The notes under the pieces were generated by a model. The model was given only the letters and a program-made list of their open reading frames with translations. It ran no database searches and was not told the origin of the DNA. Positions 36,819-51,338 of a stretch of DNA of 64,000 nucleotides are shown here, piece by piece. Each line of letters opens with the position of its first letter. Position 1 is the first letter of the stretch. The position numbers and the translations under genes are program-made. Source of the DNA: Sipunculus nudus (lineage: Eukaryota > Annelida > Sipuncula > Golfingiida > Sipunculidae); NCBI GenBank assembly GCA_026874595.1, contig CM049321.1:48651297-48715296 (forward strand), written 5' to 3'.

Positions 36819-38492
36819 TTAGCTCGGCTGACTATAAGTCATCTGAGCCTAGTCGTGGTCCATTGTCCGTCGTGCGTCCGTCCGGATGTCTCTTCCGTAA
36901 GACTGGCACGTTTCGACACCATTGGACTTACGAATCTGAAATTCGGCATACAGTCAGGTGTCCCCGAAGTCTCCTACCATGCCGAAAATTCGGTCAATAG
37001 GACTTCGTTCCTTTGAGATATTAAGGAAAAACCTCAATATTTTATTAGAAATCTATTTTAACACTTCAGGACTGCCTAATATTAAAACCACTGATCTGTT
37101 TTTTTTTTTTCTTATTTACCAAAAATATTCCTGTATATAGTTCCTATGTACATGCCAGAAATTAAGTCAGTATTATATAATTTAAAAAAGTTATGGGCCC
37201 AAACATAATGGACTTTGTAAAAAATCAGGAAAGATATTTGGTCACTTAAGAGAAAAAGTGTTAAAGCTAGGGACTTTTTTTCAGTAATACAACTTTAATT
37301 AATCAGAATTTGATTGTATACCAAAATTATTCATTCAGTACTTTTCTGCCTCAGTAGAATGGGAATTAAAGTGATTTGCTTTGTTTTTTTATCTCTCTGT
37401 CTGTTTTTATATTTTCAATAATTATGAATAAAACTTTTTTTACCTGTAGGCACTTTTGGATTAAATTTTGTTTCCTGGATGTTTATGCAGAGGAGTTGTA
37501 ACTTTCCTCACTCCCTGCCACTGATTATTTGTTTGGGACAATATTCTTCTGGCAACTGCATAAATTTTATTACTGGAAAATAAAGAAAAAAAAATCAGAG
37601 GTACAAAGGTGTTTTAAAACTCTCATGCCCCCCCCCCCCCCCTTCATCAGGTCGAACAGATGAGTCCACACGTAACCCTTCACCACCACACAACACCAGA
37701 TTTTGAGTCATCTCTTCTCTGTATTCACACTCAGATTGTCACTTCAGATTGTTTTCCTCTATAGGTCACCCGCATGTCCCATCAGTAACTTCGTCTCTGA
37801 ACTCCCAAGTTTCAGTCTCTCAAGTTGACCTCAACCTGCTTATAGTGATCATGGGCGATTTCAATATTGACATTTCTAAAATAATATATAACACCAAATT
37901 GACACAATTATGTCAACTCTTTAAATGTCAACAGCTAGTCAGAGAACCAACCAATGACCATGGAAATACCATAGATCTTATCTTTTTCTAACTGTTTAAA
38001 TGCTTCAGTTTCAACATTAGAAAACGCATGGTCAGATCACAAGATATTATTAGCAAGAATCCCCCATTCTTCAATTCAGATCAAACATGGCAACTTCTCA
38101 TAGCTTAATCTACCATTTCTTCTCTATAGATACTTTGTGATACATTCTTTTTCCTCTCCCTTTCAGCAACAACTGCTTCTCAAAACATATCAGTTTTCTA
38201 CTTTTTCCATAATTATTTGATTTATTAAATGTGTATTTTTATACTTGTTAATCTCCACTTCCTTCCTCTGCAATGTTCAACATCTGGTCATTCCCAATGC
38301 AATACTTTAGACGCACATTTATTTACATATTTGAAATACTGATAATTGTATATTACTATTCCGCTCAACTACATAATTAATACAAAAAATTACATCTGTC
38401 AAAATGAAATCTTACAGACGTACATACAATAATGGTGATACAATTATATCTGTCGCATTAAGTTGAGCGCCGTGACCTATGGGTCCCTTGTT
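36819..38492 (+). mobile_element. Mobile-element-like block, unit 3
   Basis: Short form. The 3' palindrome has one changed base (GACCTATGGGTC), a change shared with units 4 to 6. Confidence 0.5.
37749..38102 (+). pseudogene. AP-endonuclease fragment, unit 3 (frameshifted)
   Basis: Open to about 37991, where a longer T run shifts the frame after NTIDLIF. The SDHKIL motif follows in another frame. Otherwise as in unit 2. Confidence 0.65.
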
Positions 38493-41400
38493 TTATATGC
38501 CTTTTTCACCGTCCCCTCATGTTTGCTCTAAGCTTACAACTCATGTGCCATTAAATAGGTAAAATATGCATGACTAGATGCCATAATTGTTAAGTGTCCT
38601 GTTGCTTTAAGTAATATTTGCTAGTCCAGAAATGCGGTATTAAATTCGGCTCCTCAGCCTACCGAGAATCGGCGCCGTTACCTCATTTAATCTTAATACT
38701 CAAGAATTTGCTTAGAAATCTCAGATAAAAGATTCATATGATCTCATTTTTTGGTGTGGAGACCAACATAATCCTCAATTATATTTACATTATGAAGAAT
38801 GGACTGTTGGCATTGAGGGGTGCATGATACTAGTACTATAGTGTACTTGTACTATTGGGTATAAAGCTAACTGGGTCCATGATATGTACTTTCCCTGTAA
38901 AATGTTATTAAATGTATCCCATATGAAATATTAAAATTTAAGTGTATTTTTTTAATTTTTAAAAGAACATACTTTCAATTTCGTTCCGGTGTTATACTTT
39001 AAAAATGAAAACATTTTCCCATAATATTCTAAGGATGTTATTGAAATACTTCTATCATCCCGAAATTTTTATCGTTCGATACCGTTTTTATTGATGCGTT
39101 GTCAAGATCACCTTAACATTAAATAATTCTGTTTAATCATGTCATTCTGTTGGCTTTTTATAAGGTTTTGTTACATTACTTTAATATCAATGAAATGTAC
39201 GGAAAAGTAAAAAAAATTATTAAGATTGTTTTAAGCTGGTGGTTCTGCCGACTGTCAGTGGTGATTTGTAAAACTCAAGTCTGTGTGTGAGAGAAAAAGA
39301 CAGTTTATATTCTCTTTTATTGTACTTATTCATAAATAAAAATGGACGTACTTAATTATTAATATACAAAAAAACATTCATACGGCATGAGCTAATTTAT
39401 ATTAGTTCATATAAATATTAGATAAGAGAATTTAGAATGATTGTCTTCCAAATGAGTATTACAGATTGTCTATCAAAGTGTATGCCAAACTGCCAATCCT
39501 AAACTCTTCTTAAAAAGACATAAAAACATTTTCTATTAAAAAAGTCTGCTCCATCCTTTGGGGGCAATATTTTCTTTATGGTTATCTGATATGGTTACCC
39601 GTAACATTATTCACGTTAACATTTTGAAAGTATTACTCTCTCCAAAAACATGATTTCGATTCTCGTTTCCATGCCAAGAAGATGAGTATGGTCCAGTTGA
39701 AAATAATCCGAAATACTGTCAAAATAATGATGCAGCAGAAAACCTTTTTTCCTAAAGAAGGGATTTTAAAAATTTTTAATTATAAGCACGACTTATAATA
39801 CATATAACTGTAGCAATCAGGTGATTAATTACTGACACCATGAAATACAAATCAGATCAGATTCTTAATTGTTTATAAATAAATTGACAAACGCTGAAAA
39901 CGCATTGCAACAGGGATAAATATCTACATAAATCACAAAGCAGCTATTTGGATTAAAGTAACATTCATTAAGCAAATAGCATTCACGTAAATACGACATG
40001 ATCTCATGAATGAAGATGCCCTTCACCATGCATTTAGCAAGTGTCAATGCTGTTGATCTCTTTTATAAGACTAAATGTTCTTTCACTATCAGTGCCACGT
40101 GTTATGCTCAGGGGCGTATTTTCTTAAACACTAAGCCTGTCTACGTGTTTGCCTTTCACTGTAATTATTTACTGTCTTGGCTGCAGTGTAAACGGATAGC
40201 CCAAAAAGTGCAATAATTTTCTTATGACTTATCTTCACTCACCTTGACAGTATAAGAATAGTTGCGCAAGCCCTTGCAGGAGCTTAGTTTATATACTTAA
40301 CTCAATTTTTATACTATTTTGTCTGTGAAGTTTTTTCGGGTTTATATAGCAGCGCTATCACAGGGAAAACCAATGAGGTCGTTCAGGATACGATGGTAAA
40401 AAAAAAATAAACCAATAGTTACTGATGTGTTATATTTAACACGCAACTTTCTTTTCACATAGAGCTTCATTATAAACGCCCTTTGATTCATCTGACCATG
40501 TGAAATCAGGTTATAAAACAATATATCTGTTCCATGGCAAATTGGAGGGTTTCATAACGGCCCAACGCGTATACTGGATTTCTGTTCCGCTTCCGGTCCA
40601 AACCCATTTTCCATCGTCTTCTCGGTGCCTGGATGTCCAGTAGCTTTCAGGTAGGTCAACTGTTTACACCAAAATAAACCAAGAACAATGGGGCAATAGT
40701 TAAAAGTGTTTTATCTGAAAGCAAAAGCCAAACGGAAAAGGGAATATCAGAAATAGTAGTCAAGTGCAGATGAAACGTATACACGTACGGGGTCATTCCT
40801 CCATTTGTTCCATTAATTCTAAGAAATTGTACTTTTTTTCGCAAGGGGCAATTGCAGGGCCTTTTATCAGGAACTATGCGAACTCCTTAGCCACGAGTAA
40901 TCTATATCAGTATAATATGTATTATATCAGTATAATATGTATTACCGTCTGAACATAGCACTCTCTCTAGATGTATTATCTCTACCCGAGTTTCGATGCT
41001 GAGAAGACTAGCATGTCTCATCCGACAATTACGCAAGGCAACGGCTTGTGTCCGGAATTGTTGGACAAAACTTGACCAGTAACAAGACGTTGTGCCATTC
41101 CCAGTCTCTTGATAAGGATAAGCGAAGCCATTTGGGCACTTTGGTTCTGCAAGTACAGAATGTTGAACTGCAAGTTGTTATCGATATATTTACATGCTAC
41201 GCATCGTGATATCATTTTTATATATTCGTGTCAATATTGTATCGATATTTTTTCAAACATGACTACAACTGATTTATTGTAATAGAATTATGATAACTAT
41301 TACAAATTTAGGTTTGGATCAGTAAAACGCCGAAAGCCCGTGTTAACAGTCATTGTGGTTGTTGTTGAAAATAGCAAGTGTAGAAGGAAATGGTCTAAGT

Positions 41401-41533
41401 AGGGTCAGAAGATCTGATGATCAAAGCAAATTAAACCCTCAAAATCAAGTCACACGAAAACACTTAAATCCGTAATTTTATACAATGCAAGTATCGTAAT
41501 AGGCATGGCAATACGCTATCACATATTGTTATA

Positions 41534-41708
41534 CAGTAAACCTCGCCTTACGACCACCTCGTTTCCGCGACACCCTCAAAATAACGACCACTTTCTCATG
41601 ATTCCAATTCTTATTTGCTCTATATCACACCTCGCTTCGACGACCACCTCAAAAATGTGACCAATTTATCGAGGTCCCTTTGGTAGTCGTAAGTTCGAGG
41701 TTTAACTG
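41534..41708. mobile_element. 175-bp inverted-repeat element, unit 3 first copy
   Basis: As in unit 1, with one change in the right inverted repeat (GGTAGTCG). Confidence 0.7.
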
Positions 41709-42102
41709 TTAATTGCAATACGAACATCATAGGCGATGTGTACTCACGGCATTTGCTTCTGCGAGGCCAAGCGCACGAGATCATTTTTATATATTCGTGT
41801 CAATATTGTATCGATATTTTTTCAAACATGACTACAACTGATTTATTGTAATAGAATTATGATAACTATTACAAATTTAGGTTTGGATCAGTAAAACGCC
41901 GAAAGCCCGTGTTAACAGTCATTGTGGTTGTTGTTGAAAATAGCAAGTGTAGAAGGAAATGGTTTAAGTAGGGTCAGAAGATCTGATGATCAAAGCAAAT
42001 TGACCCCTCAAAATCAATTCACACGAAAACACTTAATTCCATAATTTTATACAATGCAAGTATCGTAATAGGCATGGCAATACGCTATCACATATTGTTA
42101 TA

Positions 42103-42277
42103 CAGTAAACCTCGCCTTACGACCACCTCGTTTCCGCGACACCCTCAAAATAACGACCACTTTCTCATGATCCCAATTCTTATTTGCTCTATATCACACC
42201 TCGCTTCGACGACCACCTCAAAAATGTGACCAATTTATCGAGGTCCCTTTGGTAGTCGTAAGTTCGAGGTTTAACTG
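42103..42277. mobile_element. 175-bp inverted-repeat element, unit 3 second copy
   Basis: Arose through the 569-bp segmental duplication and not by new insertion, since its flanks are duplicated too. Confidence 0.7.
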
Positions 42278-44465
42278 TTAATTGCAATACGAACATCATA
42301 GGCGATGTGTACTCACGGCATTTGCTTCTGCGAGGCCAAGCGCACGAGAACTGGATACTCCTTGCCATGGATATGACGTCACTGAACGGGAGACTGACCT
42401 GTATTCCTTGAGGACATGTGCCAAAGCATTTGCGCTTAAGTACTTTTGGTTTCCCTTTTATAGGCCTACCATCCAGTGTTGTCCCTTGAGTAGTCAGGAC
42501 GATACCTTACCATAAATGAATAGATAAACTATTTATGCCTGAATATGTTTTTTTTTCCTGTTTTGCATTCAACAGGGCGAAGAAATTACGATTGTAATAT
42601 CTTTTTGTTAATCTTATCAGCATACCAAAAGTTGATGTATCAAATAAACCCTGATTTCGTTGAAGAAAATGATTCTTGTTTTTAAAAGTTAGTCACATTT
42701 ATCATTTTAACTCATATTTATGTAGAAAAACTAAATGTGAACAAAGAAAGTTCATGAATACTTCATCTTCGACGAATTGGCGTTAGTTTATTTACTGAGC
42801 TTCCTTATATTAAAATGACCAAACATAGAAACTAATCTTTGATATTAGAAAAGCAGTGTCCCCTCCAGGAGTAGGATGGTTATCCTATTTTTGTTGTAAT
42901 GAAGATATATATTTTTACCTGTCAGAACGGACACACTTAAGAAAGTGTTGAGAAGCATGAATTTTTGTTTGAAGGCATCCGCTGAAATTGTGAAGTTTAG
43001 AATATTCAGAGATATCGTACATTATTAAATGACCAGGTATTACCATTAATATCACGTGTTTAAATAATTATATCTGTAAAATCGTGCAGTGCTTCGAATG
43101 AGAATACAAGAGAATTGTTCAGAGGAGTTAACGTAAATATAAACAGACAAATACTAATATTTATAAAATGAGAGTAGTATATTAGAAAAGGTCCAGAGAC
43201 AATATCCTTATCTTTCAAATGCCAGGTGTTTAAAGGAAAACATCATATCTAAAAAGTACCACAGTTCGGCAATATATTTTAGGATAAAGTGAACTGTGGT
43301 CCAGTTTGTAAGGAAGTACAGCTCACTGAAATATGTTATATTTATTTATCATAAGTAAACGAAACACTTACAAGCAGACTGGCATAAACTGGAGAACTAG
43401 GTGCGTTCGTAGTGTCGTATGCTATATTGGTTGCAGGAATAAGTTCCATAAAATTGTTTAACTACCTTGCTTGTAGAAAATTTGATTGAAACCCGAATCA
43501 AAACAGAGGAAAACAAACCACTCTTCTCAAACCCGTGAAGGCAGTGTGATTAGAAACAGTAAACACACTAGTCTGAACCTACATCTCTGTATGAATGATC
43601 AGAAATGCCCTTTTTAACTGATGGATCGGGTTTAGGACTTTTGTGTGTGATTAATGCCAATCAACTCTTAGATTCCATATTTTGACGATATGTTTTGTGA
43701 TTGATAGAAGCATTCGTTTTCTGGTTTTATTCCGTTAAACAATAGTCCTTTATAACATGTTTCTGGTAATGACACTATTATAAGCCCCCAACACTCCGAT
43801 CAATAAAGGTTTTCATATTATTCAAATCGTCCATAGGCTTCTATAATAAAGCCATTTTTAATACTAAATAGAGCTCAGCAGCCTGAATGAACATTCGTCG
43901 GATACATAATGTTTAAAATGCTATTTTTACGTTGATGGAGTGCATTTAATAAGAAAAAAATGAAAGGTAGGAAATAGGAGGCCTTTCCTGTTAAAACTGG
44001 ACTTTTATGCCTTTAATCAGAAAAAAAATTGTCCTTTGAATGGACAGAAACCTAAAATGCATTAAAACGGAAGTACATTAATATTTGACACGAAATCAAA
44101 ACAGTTCATGGACTTTGATATTACTACTGTTCGTGACGAGATAATTACCCAGATAAGAAGTAGGCTTGTAATTGGCGGCCGAGATGACAATCTAAGAGAA
44201 TAGCGGTTTTAAAGATGTTGAGATTTGCTCAGTATATCAGTTAGCACGCAAAAAGATGACAGCCTGACGTAAGACACAACAAAGTGTGGACTCAGTGGTC
44301 CCTGGTGGATAAAGTTCAAAGTCAGGCCAAATGAATTATCGCGGAAATCACAACAGAAATGTTAAGCTGTATTGTTTAAAGAAAGTTAAACCCTCTTTCA
44401 GGAATATGAAAGGTGATGCAATCAGGTAAAAGGAATGTTCACCAATGAGGCGTAATACTATTTTT

Positions 44466-46099
44466 CGTGGTCCATTGTGCGTCGTGCGTCCGTCCGGATG
44501 TCCCGTCCGTAAGACTGGCACATTTCGACACCATTGGACTTACGAATCTGAAATTCGGCATACAGCCAGTTGTCCCCAAAGTCTCCTACCATGCCGAAAA
44601 TTCAGTCAATAGGACTTCGTTCCTTTGAGATATTAAGGAAAATCCTCAATATTTTATTAGAAATCTATTTTAACACTTCATGACTGCCTCATATTAAAAC
44701 CACTGATCTGTTTTCTTTTTCATATTTACCAAAAATATTCCTGTATATAGTTCCTATGTACATGCCAGAAATAAAGTCAGTATTATATAATTTAAAAATG
44801 CTATGGGCCCAAACAAGTGGACTTTGTAAAAAATCAGGAAAGATATTTGGTCACTTAAGAGAAAAAGTGATAAAGCTAGGGACTTTTTTTCAGTAATACA
44901 ACTTTAATTAATCAAAATATGATTGTATACCAAAATTATTTATCCAGTACTTTTCTGCCTCAGTAGAATGGGAATTAAAGTGATTTGCTTTGTTTTTTTA
45001 TCTCTCTGTCTGTTTTTATATTTTCAATAATTATGAATAAAACTTTTTTACCTGTAGGCACTTTTCGATTAAATTTTGTTTCCTGGATCTTTATGCAGAG
45101 GAGTTGTAACTTTCCTCACTCCCTGCCACTGATTATTTGTTTGGGACAATATTCTTCTGGCAACTGCATAAATTTTATTACTGGAAAATAAAGAAAAAAA
45201 AAATCAGAGGTACAAAGGTGTTTTTAAACTCTCACCGCCCCCCCCCCCCAATCAGGTCGAACAGCTGAGTCCCCATGTAACCCTTCACCACCACACAACA
45301 CCAGATTTTTGAGTCATCGCTTCTCTGTGTTCACACTCAGACTCAGTCACTTCAGATTGTTTTCCTCTATAGGTCACCCGCATGTCCCATCAGTAACTTC
45401 GTCTCTGAACTCCCAAGTTTCAGTCTCTCAAGTTGACCTCAACCTGCTTATAGTGATCATGGGCGATTTCAATATTGACATTTCAAAAATAATATATAAC
45501 ACCAAATTGACACAATTATGTCAACTCTTTAAATGTCAACAGCTAGTCAGAGAACCAACCAATGACCATGGAAATACAACAAATCTTATCTTTTTTTTAA
45601 CTTTTTAAATGCTTCAGTTTCAACATTAGAAAACGCATTATCAGATCACAAGATATTATTAGCGAGAATCCCCCATTCTTCAATTCAGATCAAACATGGC
45701 AACTTCTCATAGCTTAATCTACCATTTCTTCCCTATAGATACTTTTTGAGACATTCTTTTTCCTCTCCCTCTCAGCAAAAACTGCTTCCCAAACATATAA
45801 GTTTTCTACTTTTCCATAATTATTTGATTTATTAAATGTGTATTTTTATACTTGCAAATCACCACTTCCTTCCTCTGCAATTTTATACATCTGGTCATTC
45901 CCAGTGCAATACTTTAGACACACATTCATTCACATATTTGAAATACTGATAACTGTATATTACTATTCCGCTCAACTACATAATTAATACAAAAAATTAC
46001 ATTTGTCAAAATGAAATCTTACAGACGTACATACAATAACGGTGATACAATTATATCTGTCGCATTAAGTTAAGCGCCGTGACCTATGGGTCCCTTCTT
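44466..46099 (+). mobile_element. Mobile-element-like block, unit 4 (5' truncated)
   Basis: The first about 35 bases of the block, including the 5' hairpin, are missing. The 3' end is kept with changes (CCTTCTT for CCTTGTT). Confidence 0.5.
45309..45712 (+). pseudogene. AP-endonuclease fragment, unit 4 (broken)
   Basis: Keeps IMGDFNIDIS and REPTNDHGNT, then a T-run change leads to a stop at about 45608. The remainder (SDHKIL) is out of frame. Confidence 0.65.
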
Positions 46100-47200
46100 T
46101 TATATGCCTTTTTCACCGTCCCCTCATGTTTGCTCTAAGCTAACAACTCATGTGCCATTAAATAGTAAAAATATGCATGACTAGATGCCATAATTGTTAA
46201 GTGCCTTGTTGCTTTTAGTTATATTTGCTAGTCTAAAAAAGCGGTAATAAATTCGCCTCTTTCTTGCCTACCGAGAATCGGCGCTGTTACCTCATTTAAT
46301 CTTAATACTCAAGAATTTGCTGAGAAATCTCAGAAAAAAGATTCATATGATCTCATTTTTTGGTGTGGAGACAAAATAATCCTCACATATTTACATTATA
46401 AAATATGGACTGTTGGCGTTGAGGGGTGCATGATACTAGTACTATAGTGTACTTGTACTATTGGGTATAAAGCTAACTGGGTCCATGATATGTACTTTCC
46501 CTGTAAAATGTTATTAAATGTATCCCATATGAAATATTTAAATTTGAGTGTATTTTTTTTTAATTTTAAAAGAACATACTTTCAATTTCGTTCCGGTGTT
46601 ATACTTTAAAAATGAAAACATTTTCCCATAATATTCTAAGGAGGTTTTTGAAATACTTCTATCATCCCGAAATTTTTATCTTTGGATACCGTTTTTATTG
46701 ATGCGTTTTCAAGATCACCATAACATTAAATAATTCTATTTAATCATGTCATTCTGTTGGTTTTTTATAAGGTTTTGTTACATTACTTTAATATCAATGA
46801 AATGTACGGAATAGTAAAAAAAAAAATTGTTAAGATTGTTTTAAGCTGGTTGTTCTGCCGACTGTCAGTGGTGATTTGTAAAACTCAAGTCTGTGTGTGA
46901 GAGAAAAAGGCAGTTTATATTCTCTTTTATTGTACTTATTTATAAATAAAAATAGACGTACTTAATTATTAATATACAAAAAACATTCATACGGCATGAG
47001 CTAAGTTATATTAGTTTATATAAATACTAGATATGAGAATTTAGAATGATTGTCTTCCACATGTGTATTACAGAATGTCTATCAAAGTGTATGCCAAACT
47101 GCCAATCCTAAACTCGCCTTAAAAAGACATAAAAACATTTTCTATTAAAAAGTCTACCCCATCCTTTGGGGGCAATATTTTCTGTATGGTTATTTTATAA

Positions 47201-49079
47201 TCAGACCATGTGAAATCAGGTTTTAAAACAATATATCTGTTCCATGGCAAATTGGAGGGTTTCATAACGGCCCAACGCGTATACTGGATTTCTTTTCCGC
47301 TTCCGGTCCAAACCCATTTCCATCGTCTTCTCGGTGCCCGGATGTCCAGTACCTTTTAGGTAGCTCAACTGTTTACACCAAAATAAACCAAGAACAGTGG
47401 GGCAATAGTTAAAAGTGTTTTATCTGAAAGCAAAAGCCAGACAGAAAAGGGAATACCAGAAATAGTAGTCAAGTGCAGATGAAACGTATACACGTATGGG
47501 GTCATTCCTCCATTTGTTTCATTAATTCTTATAAATTGTACTTTTTTTTGCAAGGGGCAATTCCAGGGCCATTTATCAGGAACTATGCGAACTCTTTAGC
47601 CGCGAGTAATTTATATCAGTATAATGTGTATTATATCAGTATAATATGTATTACCGTCTGAAAATAGCAGTCTCTCTAGATGTATCATCTCTACCCGAGT
47701 TTCGATACTGAGAAGACTAGCATGTCTCATCCGACAATCGCGTCAGGCAAAGGCTTGTGTCCGGAATTGATGGACAAAACTTGACCAGTAACAAGACGCT
47801 GTGCCATTCTCAGTCTCTTGATGATTTGGGCACTTTGGTTCTGCAAGTACAGAAAGTTGAACTGCAAGTTGTTATCGATGTATTTACATGCTACGCATCG
47901 TGATATCATTTTTATATATTCGTGTCAATATTGTATCGATATTTTTTCAAACATGACTAAAACTGATTTATTGTAATAGAATTATGATAACTATTACAAA
48001 TATAGGTTTGGATCAGTAAAACGCCGAAAGCCCGTGTTAACAGTCATTGTGGTTGTTGTAGAAAATAGCAAGTGTAGAAGGAAATGGTCTAAGTAGGGTC
48101 AGAAGATCTGATGATCAAAGCAAATTGACCCCTCAAAATCAATTCACACGAAAACACTTAGTTCCATAATTTTATACAATGCAAGTATTGTAATAGGCAT
48201 GGCAATACGCTATCACATATTGTTATACAGTAAACCTCGCCTTACGACCACCTCGTTTCCGCGACACCCTCTAAATAACGACCACTTTCTCATGATCCCA
48301 ATTCTTATTTGCTCTATATCACACCTCGCTTCGACGACCACCTCAAAAATGTGACCAATTTATCGAGGTCCCTTTGGTAGTCGTAAGTTCGAGGTTTAAC
48401 TGTTTATTGCAATACGAACATCATAGGCGATGTGTACTCACGGCATTTGCTTGTGCGAGGGTAAGCGCACGAGGACTGGATACTCGTTGCCATGGATATG
48501 ACGTCACTGAACGAGACACTGAGCTGTATTCCTTGAGGGCATGTGCCAATGCATTTGCGCTCAAGCACTTTGGATTTCCCTTTTATAGGCCTACCATCCT
48601 GTGTTGTCCCTTGAGTAGTCAGGACGTTACCTTACCATAAATGAATAGATAAAATATTTATGCCTGAATATTTTTTTTTCTGTTTGCATTCAAGAGGGCG
48701 AAGAAATTACGATTGTAATATCTTTTTGTTAATCTTATCAGCATACCAAAAGCTGATGGATCAAATAAACCCTGATTTCTTTGAAGAAAATGATTCTTGT
48801 TTTTAAAAATTAGTCACATTTATCATTTTAACTTATATTTATTTAGAGAAACTAAATGTGAACTAAGAAAATTCATGAATACTTCATCTTCGACGAATTG
48901 GCGTTAGTTTATTTACTGAGCTTCCTTATATTAAAATGACCATACATTGAAACTAATCTTTGATACTAGAAAAGCAGTGTCCCCTCCAGGAGTAGGATGG
49001 TTATCCTATTTTTGTTGTAAAGAAGTTATATATTTTTACCTGTCAGAACGGACACACTTAAGAAAGTGTTGAGAAGCAT
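47201..49079 (-). pseudogene. C-type lectin, unit 4 (frameshift and 3' deletion)
   Basis: Exon 1 49040..49079 is intact. Exon 2 (47655..47840) lost five codons in frame (GFAYP region) and keeps its splice sites. Exon 3 (47201..47368) has one T missing in a T run near 47318, shifting the frame before WVWTG. It is cut off after the FTWSD codons by a deletion, so the LCEK end and stop are gone. Confidence 0.82.
48228..48402. mobile_element. 175-bp inverted-repeat element, unit 4
   Basis: Same place and length as in the other units. Confidence 0.7.
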
Positions 49080-51338
49080 GAAGTTTTGTTTGAAGGCATC
49101 TGCTGAAATTGTGAAGTTTAGAATATTCAGAGATATCGTACATTTTTAGATGACCAGGTATTACCATTATTATCACGTGTTTAAATAATTATATCTGTAA
49201 AATCGTGCAGTGCTTCGAATGAGAATACAAGAGAATTGTTCAGAGGAGTTAACGTAAATATAAACAGACAAATACTAATATTTATAAAATGAGAGTGGTA
49301 TATTAGAAAAGGTCCAGAGACAATATACGTATCTTTCAAATGCCAGGTGTTTAAAGGAAAATATCACATCTAAAAAGTACTACAGTTCGGCAATATATTT
49401 TCGGATTAAGTGACTGTGGTCCAGTTTATAAGGAAGTACAGCTCACTGAAATATGTTATATTTATTTATCATAAGTAAACGAAACACTTACAAGCAGACT
49501 GGCATAAACTGGAGAACAAGGTGAGTTCGTAGTGTCGTATGCTATATTGGTTGCAGGAATCAGTTCCATAAAATTGTTTAACTACCTTGCTATTAGAAAA
49601 TTTGATTGAAAGCCGAATCAAAACAGAGGAAACCAAACCACTCTTCTCAAACCCGTGAAGGCAGTGTGATTATAAACAGTAAACACACTAGTCTGAACCT
49701 ACATCTCTGTATGAATGATCAGAAATGCTCTATTAACTGATGGATCGGGTTTAGGACTTTTGTGTGTGATTAACGCCAATCAACTCTTAGATTCCATATT
49801 TTGACGCTATGTTTTGTGTTTGATAGAAGCATTCGTTTTTCTGGTTTTATTCCCATAAACAATAGTCCTTTATAACATGTTTCTGGTAATGTCACTATTA
49901 TAAGCCCAAAACACTCCGATCAATAAAGGTTTTCAAATTATTCAAATCGTCCATAGGCTTCTATAATAAAGCTATTTTTAAATTGAGCTAAATTGAGCTC
50001 AGCAGCCTGAATGAACATTCGTCGGATACATGATGTTTAAAATGCAATTTTGACGTTGATGGAGTGCATTTAATAAGTAAAAAATGAAAGGTAGGAAATA
50101 GGAGGCCTTTCCTGTAAAAACTTGACTTTTATGCCTTGAATCAGAAAGGATAATTGTCCTTTGAATGGACAGAAACCTAAAATGCATTAAAACGGAAGTA
50201 CATTAATATTTGAAACGAAATCCAAACAGTTCATGGACTTTGATATTACTACTGTTCGTGACGAGATAATTACCCAGATAAGAAGTAGGCTTGTAATTGG
50301 TGGCCGAGACGACAATCTAAGAGAATAGCGGATTTAAAGATGTTGAGATTTGCTCAGTATATCAGTCAGCACGCAAAAAGATGACAGCTTGCCGTAAGAC
50401 ACAACAAAGTGTAGACTCAGTAGTCCCTGGTGGATAAAGTTCAAAGTCAGGCCAAGTAAATTATCGCGGAAATCACAACAGAAATGTTAAGCTGTATTGT
50501 TGAAAAAATTTAAACCCTCTTTCAGGAATATGAAAGGTGATGCAATGAGGTAAAAGGAATGTTCACCAATAAGGCGTAATACTATTTTTGTTGAAGGAAT
50601 ACAATAAAGTAAAACAGCAGTTTTATGAATAAGTACTGGCAGTTTATAGTCACCTGTAACCATAAAGCTGGTAAAGTTCATCCAGTGACAGCCATGAGTA
50701 TTATGGCGTTAATCCAGTGACAATCATAACGCTGATGACGTTATTTCAGTGATAATTATGACGAACATAGCGTAAAGTGAAATTCTGTTATCTTAATTTA
50801 CTTTAATGATACTATTGCATGAATGACGAGCAGAATAAAAAAAATTCCTACTGCTTCCACCTTCCCAGTGAAAGAAAAATATTATCATTTGTAGCTGGAA
50901 CGCCTGGATGCCCTTCATCGCCCTCTATGGTGAATTCATTTGTGGTGGAATAGTGGAATTCTTTACTAAGGCTCATTGTTTTCATTTTATATCAGTGTCA
51001 TGTGTCATGCTTATAACTGTAGCTTCATAAGACTTAACTTGCCCACGTTTTTGCCTTACAATGTACATTTTTATCATTTTTTTCTGGCCTGCGCGGTAGT
51101 GTAAATTATGTCAAATTGATGTGCAATATTTCAAATGACACGTCTGAAAACATTCAGTATGAAATGAAAGTTGACATTAAACAAATAATGTTACACAGAA
51201 CGCTGCCTTTATATGAAACATTAGATAAAATACACATGTGAAGTCTTTAATTCCTGCAAGAAGAAGTCTAAATCACAAATGTAGTAATAATTGTAAGCTC
51301 TTGATGGGATCATCGATACGAACATTTTTTCAGCATTT

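Larger units (their letters stand above)
41211..42348. repeat. 569-bp tandem duplication inside unit 3
   Basis: 41211-41779 is repeated as 41780-42348, nearly identical. The join lies where CGCACGAGA meets TCATTTTTAT. It duplicates the 175-bp inverted-repeat element (41534-41708 and 42103-42277). The high identity implies a recent event. Confidence 0.9.
40436..42958 (-). pseudogene. C-type lectin, unit 3 (nonsense codon)
   Basis: Exons by homology: 42919..42958, 40946..41146, 40436..40659. Exon lengths and splice sites are kept, but Lys130 is TAA (plus-strand 40511-40513), removing the last 25 residues including FTWSDES and Cys148. Exon 2 is also more diverged, with an extra Cys near its end (VLCSD for VLRSD). 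Intron 1 is lengthened by the 569-bp duplication. Confidence 0.8.
36769..44465. repeat. Array unit 3 (about 7.7 kb, rearranged)
   Basis: Contains a 569-bp internal tandem duplication (41211-42348), a deletion of about 120 bp in the spacer near 39590, and a deletion at its right junction with unit 4 that removes about 650 bp of lectin 5' flank and unit start. Spacer 38493-40435 and flank 42959-44465 hold no recognised gene. Confidence 0.85.
44466..51288. repeat. Array unit 4 (about 6.8 kb, deleted)
   Basis: Lacks the hairpin start of its mobile block (it begins at CGTGGTCCATTG). It also lacks about 0.9 kb or more of spacer plus the lectin 3' end, joined at about 47200. Spacer 46100-47200 and flank 49080-51288 contain no recognised gene. 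Confidence 0.85.
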
